From: Bernardetia sp.
GTDB lineage: Bacteria; Bacteroidota; Bacteroidia; Cytophagales; Bernardetiaceae
Direction: 5' to 3'
Assembly: GCA_020630575.1 (NCBI GenBank)
Contig: JAHDBD010000022.1
Location: 1-64,000, forward strand
DNA: 64,000 bases
How positions within the stretch are numbered: the stretch's first letter is position 1; every line of letters begins with the position of its first letter. Positions 28,548 through 36,725 of this stretch are shown here, one piece after another. Both the position numbers and the translations under genes were made by a program. Below the pieces are notes generated by a model. The model was not told the origin of the DNA. It made no database searches and was given only the letters and a program-made list of their open reading frames with translations.

Positions 28548-30182
28548 TTATTTTTTTTCAAACCACAAATTTCGAATTCCATTCATGGTTACCCAAAAGC
28601 CAATACTATTTCCATTTCTTTTGTACTTCGAAATTGCCATTCCTGACCAGCTCACGACATCTCTTTTAAGCACTTGAATTTCAAATTCACCAAAGCGACT
28701 ATGATAACCATATAATGATTTGTCTTTGAGCGTTATAGTATAAAAAGTTTCTAACTCGCTACTATAAAAATCTCCTGTATATGATTTTAATTCCTCCAAC
28801 GTAAGCAATTTATCTTCGTATTTTTCAAATGTTTCAGTGGAATTATTCGCAAAAATTAAAGTCATTTTTGCTGAATGAATATCAAATTTTATAACTAATT
28901 TTTCATTGATACCCCCCATTTGAAATTCTGTTTCAGATATAGGAAGTAGAGGTGATTTTTGATTGTTATTTCTTAAATACCACAAAGTATCGTTGGCTAC
29001 AAAAATTTTTCGGGAATAATTATTTTTATCGTTCCAATACATTCCTTCATTTTTTTGCAAATCTTCAATACTAATTTTAAAGGAACTTTTTATTTCTTCA
29101 ATTTTGGTAGGTTTAGATTTATTTTGTAGGAAAAGTTGGCTGATTTGATTGGCTTTCTGTGATAATTGATTTGAAGTGAAATTTGACAAAATGATAATTT
29201 GTAAGTCTTCATCAGGATAAGAATACATTATTGACTGAAAACCAGCAATAGCACCTGTATGTTGTATTCTACGATTTTCAAAAAAATCATCAATTACAAT
29301 TCCAAAAGCATAATTATTTTTCTCGCCTGAATTTAATGTAGTTAAAGTTTCAAGTATTGAAAAGGCTTTTTTCCAACTTTTAGGAGCTTTAGTATAATTT
29401 TTTGCCCAGTTCGATATATCGGCACTTGTAGAATAGACATTGGAAGCTCCATAAGTTAAATCGTTGTTTTCAACCGTTTGAAAAAATGAAGGTGCTGTTT
29501 CGGTATAAGAATTTGCCGTTTTGGTAATGATTACAGAATTATCTTCCTCAACAAAAGTGGAATTCAGGTGAAGTGGTTGAAAAACTTTTTCTTTCATATA
29601 GCTTTTGAAGTCTTGTTTAGAAATCCTTTCAATAATTTTAGCAAGTAAAATATAACCTGAATTAGAGTACATAAATTCAGAATTAGGTTCAAAATTCAAA
29701 TCTTGCTGTTTTAATAAATATCTATAAACATCATCGTTTGAAATGGCATCGCCCGAACGCCAACCTGCTAGACCAAACAACTCGGGAACGGCTCTTAATC
29801 CACTTGTGTGATGCAATAACTGCCGAATAGTTATCGTCTTTCCAAAATCAGTAAATTCAGATAAATAGGTTTTAATATCATCATCAAAGGATAGTTTTCC
29901 ATCAAGGTGTAACAAAACAATTCCCATGGCTGTAAATTGTTTTGATAAAGAACCAATATTAAAAACACTTTCTTCTGTATTTGGAATTTGGTACGGAATA
30001 TTTGCCAAGCCATACGCTTTTGTAAAAACAAGGTTGTTTTGATGTGTTACCAAAACGACACCCCCTGGATTGTTTTCTGTACTCCAATCGATAAATAAAT
30101 TATCAATAAGATTTGTAGGATTTTGACTTGTTGCTGAAAAAGTAATCAGCAATGCGACATAGATAAATGCAATTCGTTTCAT
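28548..30182 (-). CDS. Secreted serine hydrolase, beta-lactamase/penicillin-binding class C type
   Basis: 544 residues. Signal peptide MKRIAFIYVALLITFSATSQ. The class C-type core (about 25-360) has Ser78-x-x-Lys81 in FNIGSLSKQ, a YSN in FMYSNSGYILLAK, and HTGAIAGF at the KTG position. The C-terminal part (about 370-544) is a beta-rich DUF3471-like extension. Members are D-aminopeptidases, esterases or carboxypeptidases; true beta-lactamase activity is not implied. It lies downstream of the LytS/LytTR genes on the same strand and shares their promoter layout, so it is a likely target of that system. Confidence 0.88.
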   Translation of the reverse strand: MKRIAFIYVALLITFSATSQNPTNLIDNLFIDWSTENNPGGVVLVTHQNNLVFTKAYGLANIPYQIPNTEESVFNIGSLSKQFTAMGIVLLHLDGKLSFDDDIKTYLSEFTDFGKTITIRQLLHHTSGLRAVPELFGLAGWRSGDAISNDDVYRYLLKQQDLNFEPNSEFMYSNSGYILLAKIIERISKQDFKSYMKEKVFQPLHLNSTFVEEDNSVIITKTANSYTETAPSFFQTVENNDLTYGASNVYSTSADISNWAKNYTKAPKSWKKAFSILETLTTLNSGEKNNYAFGIVIDDFFENRRIQHTGAIAGFQSIMYSYPDEDLQIIILSNFTSNQLSQKANQISQLFLQNKSKPTKIEEIKSSFKISIEDLQKNEGMYWNDKNNYSRKIFVANDTLWYLRNNNQKSPLLPISETEFQMGGINEKLVIKFDIHSAKMTLIFANNSTETFEKYEDKLLTLEELKSYTGDFYSSELETFYTITLKDKSLYGYHSRFGEFEIQVLKRDVVSWSGMAISKYKRNGNSIGFWVTMNGIRNLWFEKK

Positions 30183-30212
30183 TTTTTAATTGGTTTTAAA
30201 TTAATACTGAAA

Positions 30213-30279
30213 CAAATGTCGAATAATAGCTTCTGTTGTGAAAATAGATTATGCAAACACCTTTTTTTTGTCTGCAAAA
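30213..30279 (-). promoter_or_regulatory. Predicted LytTR operator and promoter of the serine hydrolase gene
   Basis: Read on the minus strand: TTTGCA (30278-30273), 15 nt, TTTGCA (30257-30252), 31 nt, then GACATTTG (30220-30213; 7 of 8 to TAnnTTTG), with the ATG about 31 nt further on. The half-sites are 21 bp apart, two helical turns, which is how LytTR regulators commonly bind. The same spacings recur at the lytS promoter. The remaining gap to 30517 holds one REP hairpin and an imperfect inverted repeat (30337-30349 with 30383-30395). Confidence 0.65.
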
Positions 30280-30392
30280 TATGGATTATAACATCTATAA
30301 GACTTTCGCACTACTGTATATTTTGTTAAGTAATTGGGCAGAATTACATATAAATGAACACTTTATAAAAAAATAATGTAAATTATAATTCT

Positions 30393-30419
30393 GCCATTGT
30401 CGGTGTTACCACCGACGAT
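30393..30419 (-). repeat. REP-like hairpin, copy 3
   Basis: TGCCATTGTCGGTG-TTAC-CACCGACGA, preceded by AATTATAATTC, so the conserved GGCAGAATTAT edge is present in minus orientation. Lies between the hydrolase and lytT genes. Confidence 0.75.
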
Positions 30420-30517
30420 AGTAAAATACAAATAAACTTTTGTTACAAGATACTGAGCGATTGACTGATAGGATTTGACTTCGATCTTAAAAAAAAGTAG
30501 TAGGTTACAATAACCCA

Positions 30518-31207
30518 TTAACTATTAATCTGTGCAAAAAAATGCTTTCTATATGTTTCTGAAATAGGAATAAGTTCATTTGAAATTTTAATTCGACTTC
30601 GTTCAATTTCTTCAATTTTACTAATAGCAACCATATACGATTTATGCACCCGACAAATTAATTTTGCTGATATAAGTTGCTCCAACTCCGAAAAGTTTTG
30701 AAGCGTCATAATTCGTTTGTTAGTGGTGTGTATTCTTCTGTAATCTCTCATTCCTTCAATAAACAGTATTTCATCAAGATTAACTTTTTCCAAGCGATTT
30801 TCTGTTTTTATAAAAATATAATTACTCGTCAATTCATTAGATTTGACCAATTTTTTGTCTTGAATTTTATTTACTGCTTGCAAAAAACGTTCAAATGAAA
30901 AAGGTTTTAACAAATAATCAGTAACATAAAGTTCATAGCCTTTTAAGGCATACTCTGAATAGGCAGTCGTAATAATTACCTGACAATCTAAATTAGAACT
31001 TTCCAACAACTCAATACCTGAAAGTTCGTCCATATTTATATCTAAAAAAAGTACATCTACCTTATTAGACTTCAAAAATGTCAATCCTTCAAGGGCATTA
31101 TCGAATGTTTCGAGTAAATCCAAAAAAGGAATTTTTACGACAAAACCTTTGGTCTTTTCCAATGCCAAAGGTTCGTCTTCTATGATGATACATGTATATT
31201 TAGTCAT
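30518..31207 (-). CDS. LytTR-family response regulator
   Basis: 229 residues. The receiver domain (1-about 120) has the acidic pocket EDE (10-12), phospho-acceptor Asp56 in LFLDINMDE, TTAY and the Lys of LLKPF. The C-terminal LytTR DNA-binding domain (about 130-229) has IFIKTENRLEKVNLDEILFIEGMRDYRRIHT, then LICRVHKSYMV. LytTR proteins bind paired half-sites in promoters. It overlaps the upstream kinase gene by 8 bp, so the two are translationally coupled. It probably controls its own operon and the serine hydrolase. Confidence 0.93.
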   Translation of the reverse strand: MTKYTCIIIEDEPLALEKTKGFVVKIPFLDLLETFDNALEGLTFLKSNKVDVLFLDINMDELSGIELLESSNLDCQVIITTAYSEYALKGYELYVTDYLLKPFSFERFLQAVNKIQDKKLVKSNELTSNYIFIKTENRLEKVNLDEILFIEGMRDYRRIHTTNKRIMTLQNFSELEQLISAKLICRVHKSYMVAISKIEEIERSRIKISNELIPISETYRKHFFAQINS

Positions 31208-32237
31208 TTATTAAGGTTAAGGTTACTCGGTAAGAGTTGTTGAGGTTGATGATAGATAAATTGTGCTTTTGGGGATACAAAAGTTCTATTCTTTTTCTAA
31301 TCAAATTATTTCCTATTCCACTATGTTCTATTTGAATTTTGTTTTTAGGGTTGTACTTATTTTCACACTCAAAAACTATTGTTTTATCGTCAATATTTAA
31401 GGAAATGGTTATTGCATTTTCTGTTTTTTTATTGGCTGTGTGTTTGAACGCATTTTCAATAAATGAGATTAAAAGCATGGGTGGAATCACTTGATTGGAT
31501 AAGTTTCCCTTTAGTGTAAAATGCACAAAACTCTCGTTTGCTGTTCTTGTTTTTTGTAACGCAATGTATTTTTCTATGTATTCAATTTCCTTTGATAAAT
31601 CAATTCTTTGAGCTTTAGTTTCAAAAAGCATAAACCGAAGAATATCTGATAGTTTATTTAAGTATTCAGAAGCTATTTTTGGGTCTTTGAGTATCAAGGC
31701 ATCAATGTTATTAATTGTGTTGAATAAGAAATGGGGATCTAATTGTGCTTTTACTAAGGCTAATTCAATTTGATGATTTTTAATAATGAGTTCTTCTTTT
31801 AGTTTTATTTCATCATACCAAGTAATAAAACCATTGATAATAATGCTCATTACACCTGCAAGCAATCCAATCAGTACCATAGAAAAAAGCTGAGCAAGAA
31901 AAGAACTTATACCACCTTTAAACATCATATCTAAACCAAAAAGCAGGCTTAAAAATAGTCCTCCAACAAGAGCCGAACCAACAGAAAACAAAATAGCATA
32001 AACAAGTGAAGAAACTATTTTTTTGGCTTTGATGTATTTTGTAAACAGGTAGAAATAACACAGATAAAATGTAATAACAGAAGGAATCACAACAAATGAA
32101 AATCCTACTTTGGCAATGTATCCAAAATGTATATTTGATGAAAACCCTTTTGTCGCAGCAGCGATAATCAGCAAAAGCAATAAAAAGTATAACACCCAAA
32201 ATGCTGTGTGAACAATATAAATAACTGACTTTTTCAT
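31200..32237 (-). CDS. LytS-type sensor histidine kinase
   Basis: 345 residues: four membrane segments (about 7-30, 45-65, 80-105, 120-145), a short coil (EIKLKEELIIKNHQIELALVKAQ), the His_kinase (PF06580) motif LDPHFLFNTINNIDAL with His169, and an ATPase domain with the N-box SFIENAFKHTAN and the GIGNNLIRKRIELLYP G-box. No extracellular sensor domain, so the cue is probably felt in or near the membrane. First gene of the pair with the LytTR regulator. Confidence 0.92.
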   Translation of the reverse strand: MKKSVIYIVHTAFWVLYFLLLLLIIAAATKGFSSNIHFGYIAKVGFSFVVIPSVITFYLCYFYLFTKYIKAKKIVSSLVYAILFSVGSALVGGLFLSLLFGLDMMFKGGISSFLAQLFSMVLIGLLAGVMSIIINGFITWYDEIKLKEELIIKNHQIELALVKAQLDPHFLFNTINNIDALILKDPKIASEYLNKLSDILRFMLFETKAQRIDLSKEIEYIEKYIALQKTRTANESFVHFTLKGNLSNQVIPPMLLISFIENAFKHTANKKTENAITISLNIDDKTIVFECENKYNPKNKIQIEHSGIGNNLIRKRIELLYPQKHNLSIINLNNSYRVTLTLIND

Positions 32238-32275
32238 ATTAGAAAGAATTAAAATTAATTAACTGATTAATAGGT

Positions 32276-32342
32276 CAAAAGTCTATAGTTATGAATATTT
32301 AAACAAACTTAATTTGCAAAACGGGTTATTTTGTCTGCAAAA
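32276..32342 (-). promoter_or_regulatory. Predicted LytTR operator and promoter of the lytS-lytT pair
   Basis: On the minus strand: TTTGCA (32341-32336), 15 nt, TTTGCA (32320-32315), 31 nt, GACTTTTG (32283-32276), then about 38 nt to the ATG at 32237. The upstream half-site lies in TTTTGCAGACAAAA, 14 nt identical to the hydrolase site. Identical spacing at both promoters points to autoregulation. Confidence 0.65.
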
Positions 32343-32382
32343 CAAGATTATTAGACAATATTAAGTTTTGTCTTTTATGTGC

Positions 32383-32468
32383 AAAAATCCTCGTTGACGG
32401 CTGCATTTGAGCCTCAACGACGGTTTATATTTACCAACCGTCAACGAGGCGAAAGCCGTCGTTGAGGT
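32383..32468 (+). repeat. 45-bp direct repeat, right copy, with an extra partial palindrome
   Basis: 32383-32427 repeats 28361-28405 with one mismatch (T to C at the middle). 32437-32468 adds CCGTCAACGAGG-CGAAA-GCCGTCGTTGAGG, built from the same CGTTGA and TCAACG words. It lies between the lytS promoter and the end of the restriction-modification gene. Confidence 0.8.
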
Positions 32469-32476
32469 AAAAACCA

Positions 32477-35400
32477 CTATACTTTATTATACTCCTCTTC
32501 ACTCAAGCCAAAATCTGAGTCAATAATCAAAACCTCTTCATAACTCAACTCATAGAGTTTATACACCAAAATATCAATTTCAGTTTCTAAAACACTTGTG
32601 TCTGTATCAGGATTTTGTTTTTTTGAGGATAGAATTTGATTTACTAAATTGGTTAGCTTACTTTGCATTTCAAATGAAGGTGCTGCTATAGGGATTTCTT
32701 GTAAAGTTGTGGGTTTAATTTGAGACAAAGTTCTTCCAATTTCTTGAGAAAAAAGTCTATATAAATATGTAACAAGTTTTGAATTAAGTAAAGCAAGTAG
32801 AAAAAGATTATTAGATTTTTCATTTGCGCTGAAAACATATAAACCGTCAGTTGGATAAAATTTATCTGTATCAAGAGCAACTATAACTTTATCACCTGTA
32901 ATGACTCCAATAAGTTTTTCACTTTTATCAAATATTTTTTTAGAACGTGAACGGTGTAAACTATAAAATGCGTGTTTTCCTTGTTTGACCTCTCTACAAG
33001 TTATTTTATCTTTAAACTGTTCTATATATTTTACTATATTTTTAATAGAAGATTCTTTTGTATTTCTTGTTGTGTATATTATCTTTTTGTCTTTATTTAA
33101 AATCAGATATTTTTTAACATCTTTTCCTCCTGTAACAGTAGGTTTTATAAAATTAAGTTCTAATTTATTTTGTTTGCTTATTTCATCATTTACAATGAAA
33201 GCATCTTTATAATCAGGACTAATTCCCCTTTGTATTCCATCATCATCAATAAAACTTTCAAGTGTATTAAAAGAAAATCTCTCTAATAATTTATAACCTA
33301 TTATATTCTTAGTTGGAAAAGAATTATTCGGAGTTTTTTCATACAATAATGGATTAATTTCAGAAAATTCACAATTCTGTAAATTTTCTGAATTATTTAA
33401 ACGATTAGTAATTTTAATTTTATCTAAAACTTTATTTTTAGTTTGAAAAATTAATATTGCAGAAGGACAAGCTACATCATCAAAAACTCCATCGCCTAAA
33501 TTAATGACTAATTCAAGATTCGATGTATCTAAAATTTTCTTTCTTAACTTTTTATTATCTGTTTGATAAAGAATAACATCAGGAATTATTAGCGCAGCCC
33601 AACCATCTTTTTTTTGTCTTAGAGAAAAAGATAGATTTATAAAATACATAAAAGAATCAGTCATTCTGACAATTATATCTTTATTAGATTCCTTTATTTT
33701 TTCGTGAAAATTAGGTTCTATTTTCGCTCCCCAAGGAGGATTCCCAATCACCACATCAAAACCTACAAATTCTCCTTTTTGATTCAAAACTTCTGGAAAC
33801 TCAAAACGCCATTCAAAGGCATTTTGATAAATTACATTATTTAGTAATCCTTCTTTTTCTTCTTGTGCTTTGTTTAGAGCTAGTTTTAGTTTTTTGAGTT
33901 CTGCACTTAGAGTTTTACTTATTTTTTCTCCAAATGCTTCTAGGTTTTGTACTTCGGTTTGTTTTTGTTCTAGTTTTCCTCTTGCAGACGCTATTTTTTT
34001 CTTAAATTTTCCATCTAATGTTCCTGTAAAAGCTGATTTTATTGTATCAATAATTTTGATAATTTCTCTTTTTCGCTCTTTATTATTGGTATTTTTGTAT
34101 TCCTGAACAGCGTTTTTGTAATCTTTCAGACTGTACGGATTGTCTTTGCTTTTGAAGGCATTTTTCAAATCTTCATCTAGCTCAAAACGACTAATCAAAG
34201 AGTTTCCAGTTTTGATATTAATATCAATATTTGGCAGCGTTTGAAGTTGATTTTCTTGAGTATAATACGCATTTTTCAAAAGTTCTATCCACAAACGCAA
34301 CCTACATATTTTGACAGAATTTGGATTAATATCTACACCAAAAAGACAGCTTTCAATAAGACTTTGTTTTTCATGAAAAAGCGTTTCTTGTAGGCGTTGA
34401 CTTGTTTTATTTTTGGGTTTGTAGGTGAAAATTTCTTCGTTTTCGTCTTCAATAATCAATTCATCATTATCAATCTGAATATAAGCATTCAAACGTTTTC
34501 CGTCTTTATCTATCAAAACACCGAGTTCGCTTTTTATGGCGATAAGTTCGTTCAATGCACTTACCAAAAAGTGTCCAGAACCCACAGCAGGGTCACATAT
34601 TTTGAGTGAATTAATGATTTGATTAGCTTCTTTTCGGATAGTTTCTCTATCGCCATTTCGAATATAATCCCTCAAATCTTCTTTTAGCTGCTCAAAATTG
34701 CTACATTTCCACGTATAATGTGTATTGAATTTCTGCACGACAGCCCTACGCAATGCTTCTTTAGCCATATACATCGTAATATAGGCAGGCGTATAAAACG
34801 AGCCGTCTTTGTAGCCATTTATTTTTTCAAAAATAAGTCCCAACACAGAAGCCGAAATAAGCGTTTTGGCTTGATTGCTCTCATCTACTTTTTCGCCTTT
34901 TTCTCCACTGAAATCGTAGGCTTCCAAAAAGCGAAAGATATATTCTAGTGTAGGTAAACCACCCGTAAGACGTTGCAAATTATTTTTCAGAACCGTTTTA
35001 TCATAGAGTTCTAAATCAATTTCTTTCAGATTCGAAATTTGCAGAGCTTTATCTTCTAACTGGTTTGGCTCAAAAAGCGAACTATTTAAGTAGGGAATAT
35101 GATTGTATTTTTCTTTTATGCGTTCGTTTCGGTCTTCTATTTTCTTGGCTAAAGCAGAAAAAAACAATTCTTCCAAATCATCGTAACCAGTAATAAAATC
35201 AGTATTCAGAAATTTATATTTCGAATCCTGATTATAAACTACCAATTGAGATTCTAATAATTTGAGGAATAAAATTCGGTTTATCCACGTCAGACAAAGC
35301 TCTAAAGCGACATTGAATAATTGTTCTTCTTTATTCTGTCCATACGTTTTGAGATTATCTACTTTTCTCAAATAATCTCTATCTTCCAAAATAAAAATAG

Positions 35401-36271
35401 TCGTTTCTAAGAGTGAGCCGTCATTTCGTGTTCCTTTTTCTTTTCGCTGGATTACTTTTTTGCCTTTCTCTTTTACTTCTTCTAGTCCGATGATGTGCAA
35501 AAGTTCGTAATAAAACTGCTTGTTGAGTTGATTGCTATCATTTCCGTACGATTGTGCCAAAAGATGAATCGGAGAAAATACTTTGTACAGAGAAACTAAC
35601 TTGTCATCATCTGTATTTTCGATAGGTAAAAATTCTTGAAAGTCTTTTTTGATATCGATATATAGAAATGGCAATTCGTCTTTTACTTCTTCAATATATT
35701 TTTTAGCAATTTCATTGTAGAATAACTCATTTTTGGAAGAATCTTTTTGCTTGTTTACAAACTCGTTATATTCTTTGAGCAGTTTTTTATTTTTGTAAAA
35801 TGTATTGTAAAAATCTTCTCCTTTAAAAAAATACCATTCATTGCCATTCGTAGCAATCAAATATTTGATTTGATTATTTTCTAATGTTACTCGTTCTCTC
35901 AAATAATAGAGCAATAGTTCTTGTAATGCTTTTCTATTGAGGTTATCTGTTTTCAAGAACTCACTTTTATTGCTTGGTCGTTTGGCTTCTATCAAAACGC
36001 TAATATTGCTTGTGGCATCTTTTCCAGCGTAAATAGCCAAATCAATTTTGTCTTTTGTATTGATTAAATATTCTTGATAAAATGCTTGGTGCAAAAAATC
36101 GCCTACATATTTTTTTATATTCTCTTCGCTTTCGTTTTTCTCTTCGCTTATTTTGATATGCTCCAAACAGATATTCAATGCACTTTTGAAATTATTTATT
36201 TCATTTCTAGTAACATTAATCTTGCGATAAGCAGGACTGAGGATTCTACTTGGTTTTGTAATTTTGTTCAT
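32477..36271 (-). CDS. Type IIG restriction-modification enzyme (Eco57I-like, single polypeptide)
   Basis: 1,264 residues. The N-terminal nuclease-like part (about 20-170) has LAIYAGKDATSNISVLIEAKRP, the acid-x-Lys core of a PD-(D/E)xK fold near residue 94. A helical connector follows. The adenine-N6 methylase has motif I ICDPAVGSGHFLVSAL near 560 and motif IV GNPPWG near 844. The C-terminal part (about 960-1230) has a TaqI-type target-recognition region ending IPIAAPSFEMQSKL. It would cut and methylate DNA itself, using SAM, with no separate S subunit. ATG at 36271. Palindromic repeats lie on both sides. The recognition site cannot be read from sequence. Confidence 0.9.
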   Translation of the reverse strand: MNKITKPSRILSPAYRKINVTRNEINNFKSALNICLEHIKISEEKNESEENIKKYVGDFLHQAFYQEYLINTKDKIDLAIYAGKDATSNISVLIEAKRPSNKSEFLKTDNLNRKALQELLLYYLRERVTLENNQIKYLIATNGNEWYFFKGEDFYNTFYKNKKLLKEYNEFVNKQKDSSKNELFYNEIAKKYIEEVKDELPFLYIDIKKDFQEFLPIENTDDDKLVSLYKVFSPIHLLAQSYGNDSNQLNKQFYYELLHIIGLEEVKEKGKKVIQRKEKGTRNDGSLLETTIFILEDRDYLRKVDNLKTYGQNKEEQLFNVALELCLTWINRILFLKLLESQLVVYNQDSKYKFLNTDFITGYDDLEELFFSALAKKIEDRNERIKEKYNHIPYLNSSLFEPNQLEDKALQISNLKEIDLELYDKTVLKNNLQRLTGGLPTLEYIFRFLEAYDFSGEKGEKVDESNQAKTLISASVLGLIFEKINGYKDGSFYTPAYITMYMAKEALRRAVVQKFNTHYTWKCSNFEQLKEDLRDYIRNGDRETIRKEANQIINSLKICDPAVGSGHFLVSALNELIAIKSELGVLIDKDGKRLNAYIQIDNDELIIEDENEEIFTYKPKNKTSQRLQETLFHEKQSLIESCLFGVDINPNSVKICRLRLWIELLKNAYYTQENQLQTLPNIDINIKTGNSLISRFELDEDLKNAFKSKDNPYSLKDYKNAVQEYKNTNNKERKREIIKIIDTIKSAFTGTLDGKFKKKIASARGKLEQKQTEVQNLEAFGEKISKTLSAELKKLKLALNKAQEEKEGLLNNVIYQNAFEWRFEFPEVLNQKGEFVGFDVVIGNPPWGAKIEPNFHEKIKESNKDIIVRMTDSFMYFINLSFSLRQKKDGWAALIIPDVILYQTDNKKLRKKILDTSNLELVINLGDGVFDDVACPSAILIFQTKNKVLDKIKITNRLNNSENLQNCEFSEINPLLYEKTPNNSFPTKNIIGYKLLERFSFNTLESFIDDDGIQRGISPDYKDAFIVNDEISKQNKLELNFIKPTVTGGKDVKKYLILNKDKKIIYTTRNTKESSIKNIVKYIEQFKDKITCREVKQGKHAFYSLHRSRSKKIFDKSEKLIGVITGDKVIVALDTDKFYPTDGLYVFSANEKSNNLFLLALLNSKLVTYLYRLFSQEIGRTLSQIKPTTLQEIPIAAPSFEMQSKLTNLVNQILSSKKQNPDTDTSVLETEIDILVYKLYELSYEEVLIIDSDFGLSEEEYNKV

Positions 36272-36293
36272 GTATTTGTTTTAGGGTTAAATT

Positions 36294-36356
36294 ATTGTCG
36301 GTGGGGACACCGACAATGGCAAAAAATAGCCGTTGTTGGTGTCCCCACCAACGACA
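36294..36356. repeat. REP-like hairpin pair, copies 4 and 5, head-to-head
   Basis: 36294-36320 (ATTGTCGGTG-GGGA-CACCGACAATGGC) and 36329-36356 (GCCGTTGTTGGTG-TCCC-CACCAACGAC) face each other across an 8-nt A-rich spacer. Within each, the stem is paired, but copy 4 uses C-G where copy 5 uses T-A, a compensatory change. 23 bp upstream of the restriction-modification start codon. Confidence 0.85.
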
Positions 36357-36435
36357 AAAACATATCATATTTTTTACAACACCACCAAATTTCTTTGAAA
36401 GAATAAAACTATAAAAAAAACAATTCCTTTCCAAT

Positions 36436-36474
36436 AAAAAAATCCTATTCAATCATAACAATTGAATAGGAACT
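36436..36474 (-). terminator. Terminator on the minus strand, downstream of amt
   Basis: CCTATTCAAT and ATTGAATAGG arms (10 bp, 7-nt loop) with a run of A at 36436-36442, which becomes U7 on the minus strand. It is about 250 bp past the amt stop, beyond a cluster of repeats. Confidence 0.75.
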
Positions 36475-36572
36475 TGTTGTATGTGTGTTCAGAATTTTCT
36501 TATGAAAAAAGAAAAATACTGTTGTTGGTGTGACCACAATAGTCATAAGGCTATTAAGAAATTTTGGTTTTT

Positions 36573-36668
36573 ACTCCGTATAGGAGTTTCATATTGGTAG
36601 ATAGAAACAGAAACATCAAAATTCATTTACTCCGTAGGATTACTACCAATATAAAGTTCCTACGGAAC
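36573..36668. repeat. Inverted pair of CTCCGTA...CATATTGGTAG elements
   Basis: 36573-36600 and 36643-36668 are imperfect inverted copies sharing TCCGTA, GGA and ATATTGGTAG; a third partial ACTCCGTAGGA lies between (about 36629). Each arm also contains its own small hairpin (ACTCC-GTAT-GGAGT type). A degenerate REP copy (GTTGTTGGTGTGACCACAA) is at 36521-36539. I do not know this family. Confidence 0.6.
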
Positions 36669-36680
36669 AGAAGACTACCT

Positions 36681-36708
36681 GCCGTTGTTGATGTCCCCAC
36701 CAACGACA
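36681..36708 (-). repeat. REP-like hairpin, copy 7
   Basis: GCCGTTGTTGATG-TCCC-CACCAACGAC: same as copy 5 except one G-to-A in the left arm. 17 bp from the end of amt. Confidence 0.8.
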
Positions 36709-36725
36709 AAAAATTATTCCAAAAA

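Noticed and set aside
28548-30182. Antibiotic-resistance beta-lactamase
   Set aside because: The fold and SxxK/YSN motifs fit the broad serine hydrolase family, and the DUF3471-like C-terminal extension and HTG box argue for a peptidase or esterase rather than AmpC.
32477-36271. BREX-type PglX methylase as an alternative call for the restriction enzyme
   Set aside because: No brxA/B/C/L or pglZ gene nearby, and the N-terminal nuclease core with EAKRP points to a self-contained type IIG enzyme.
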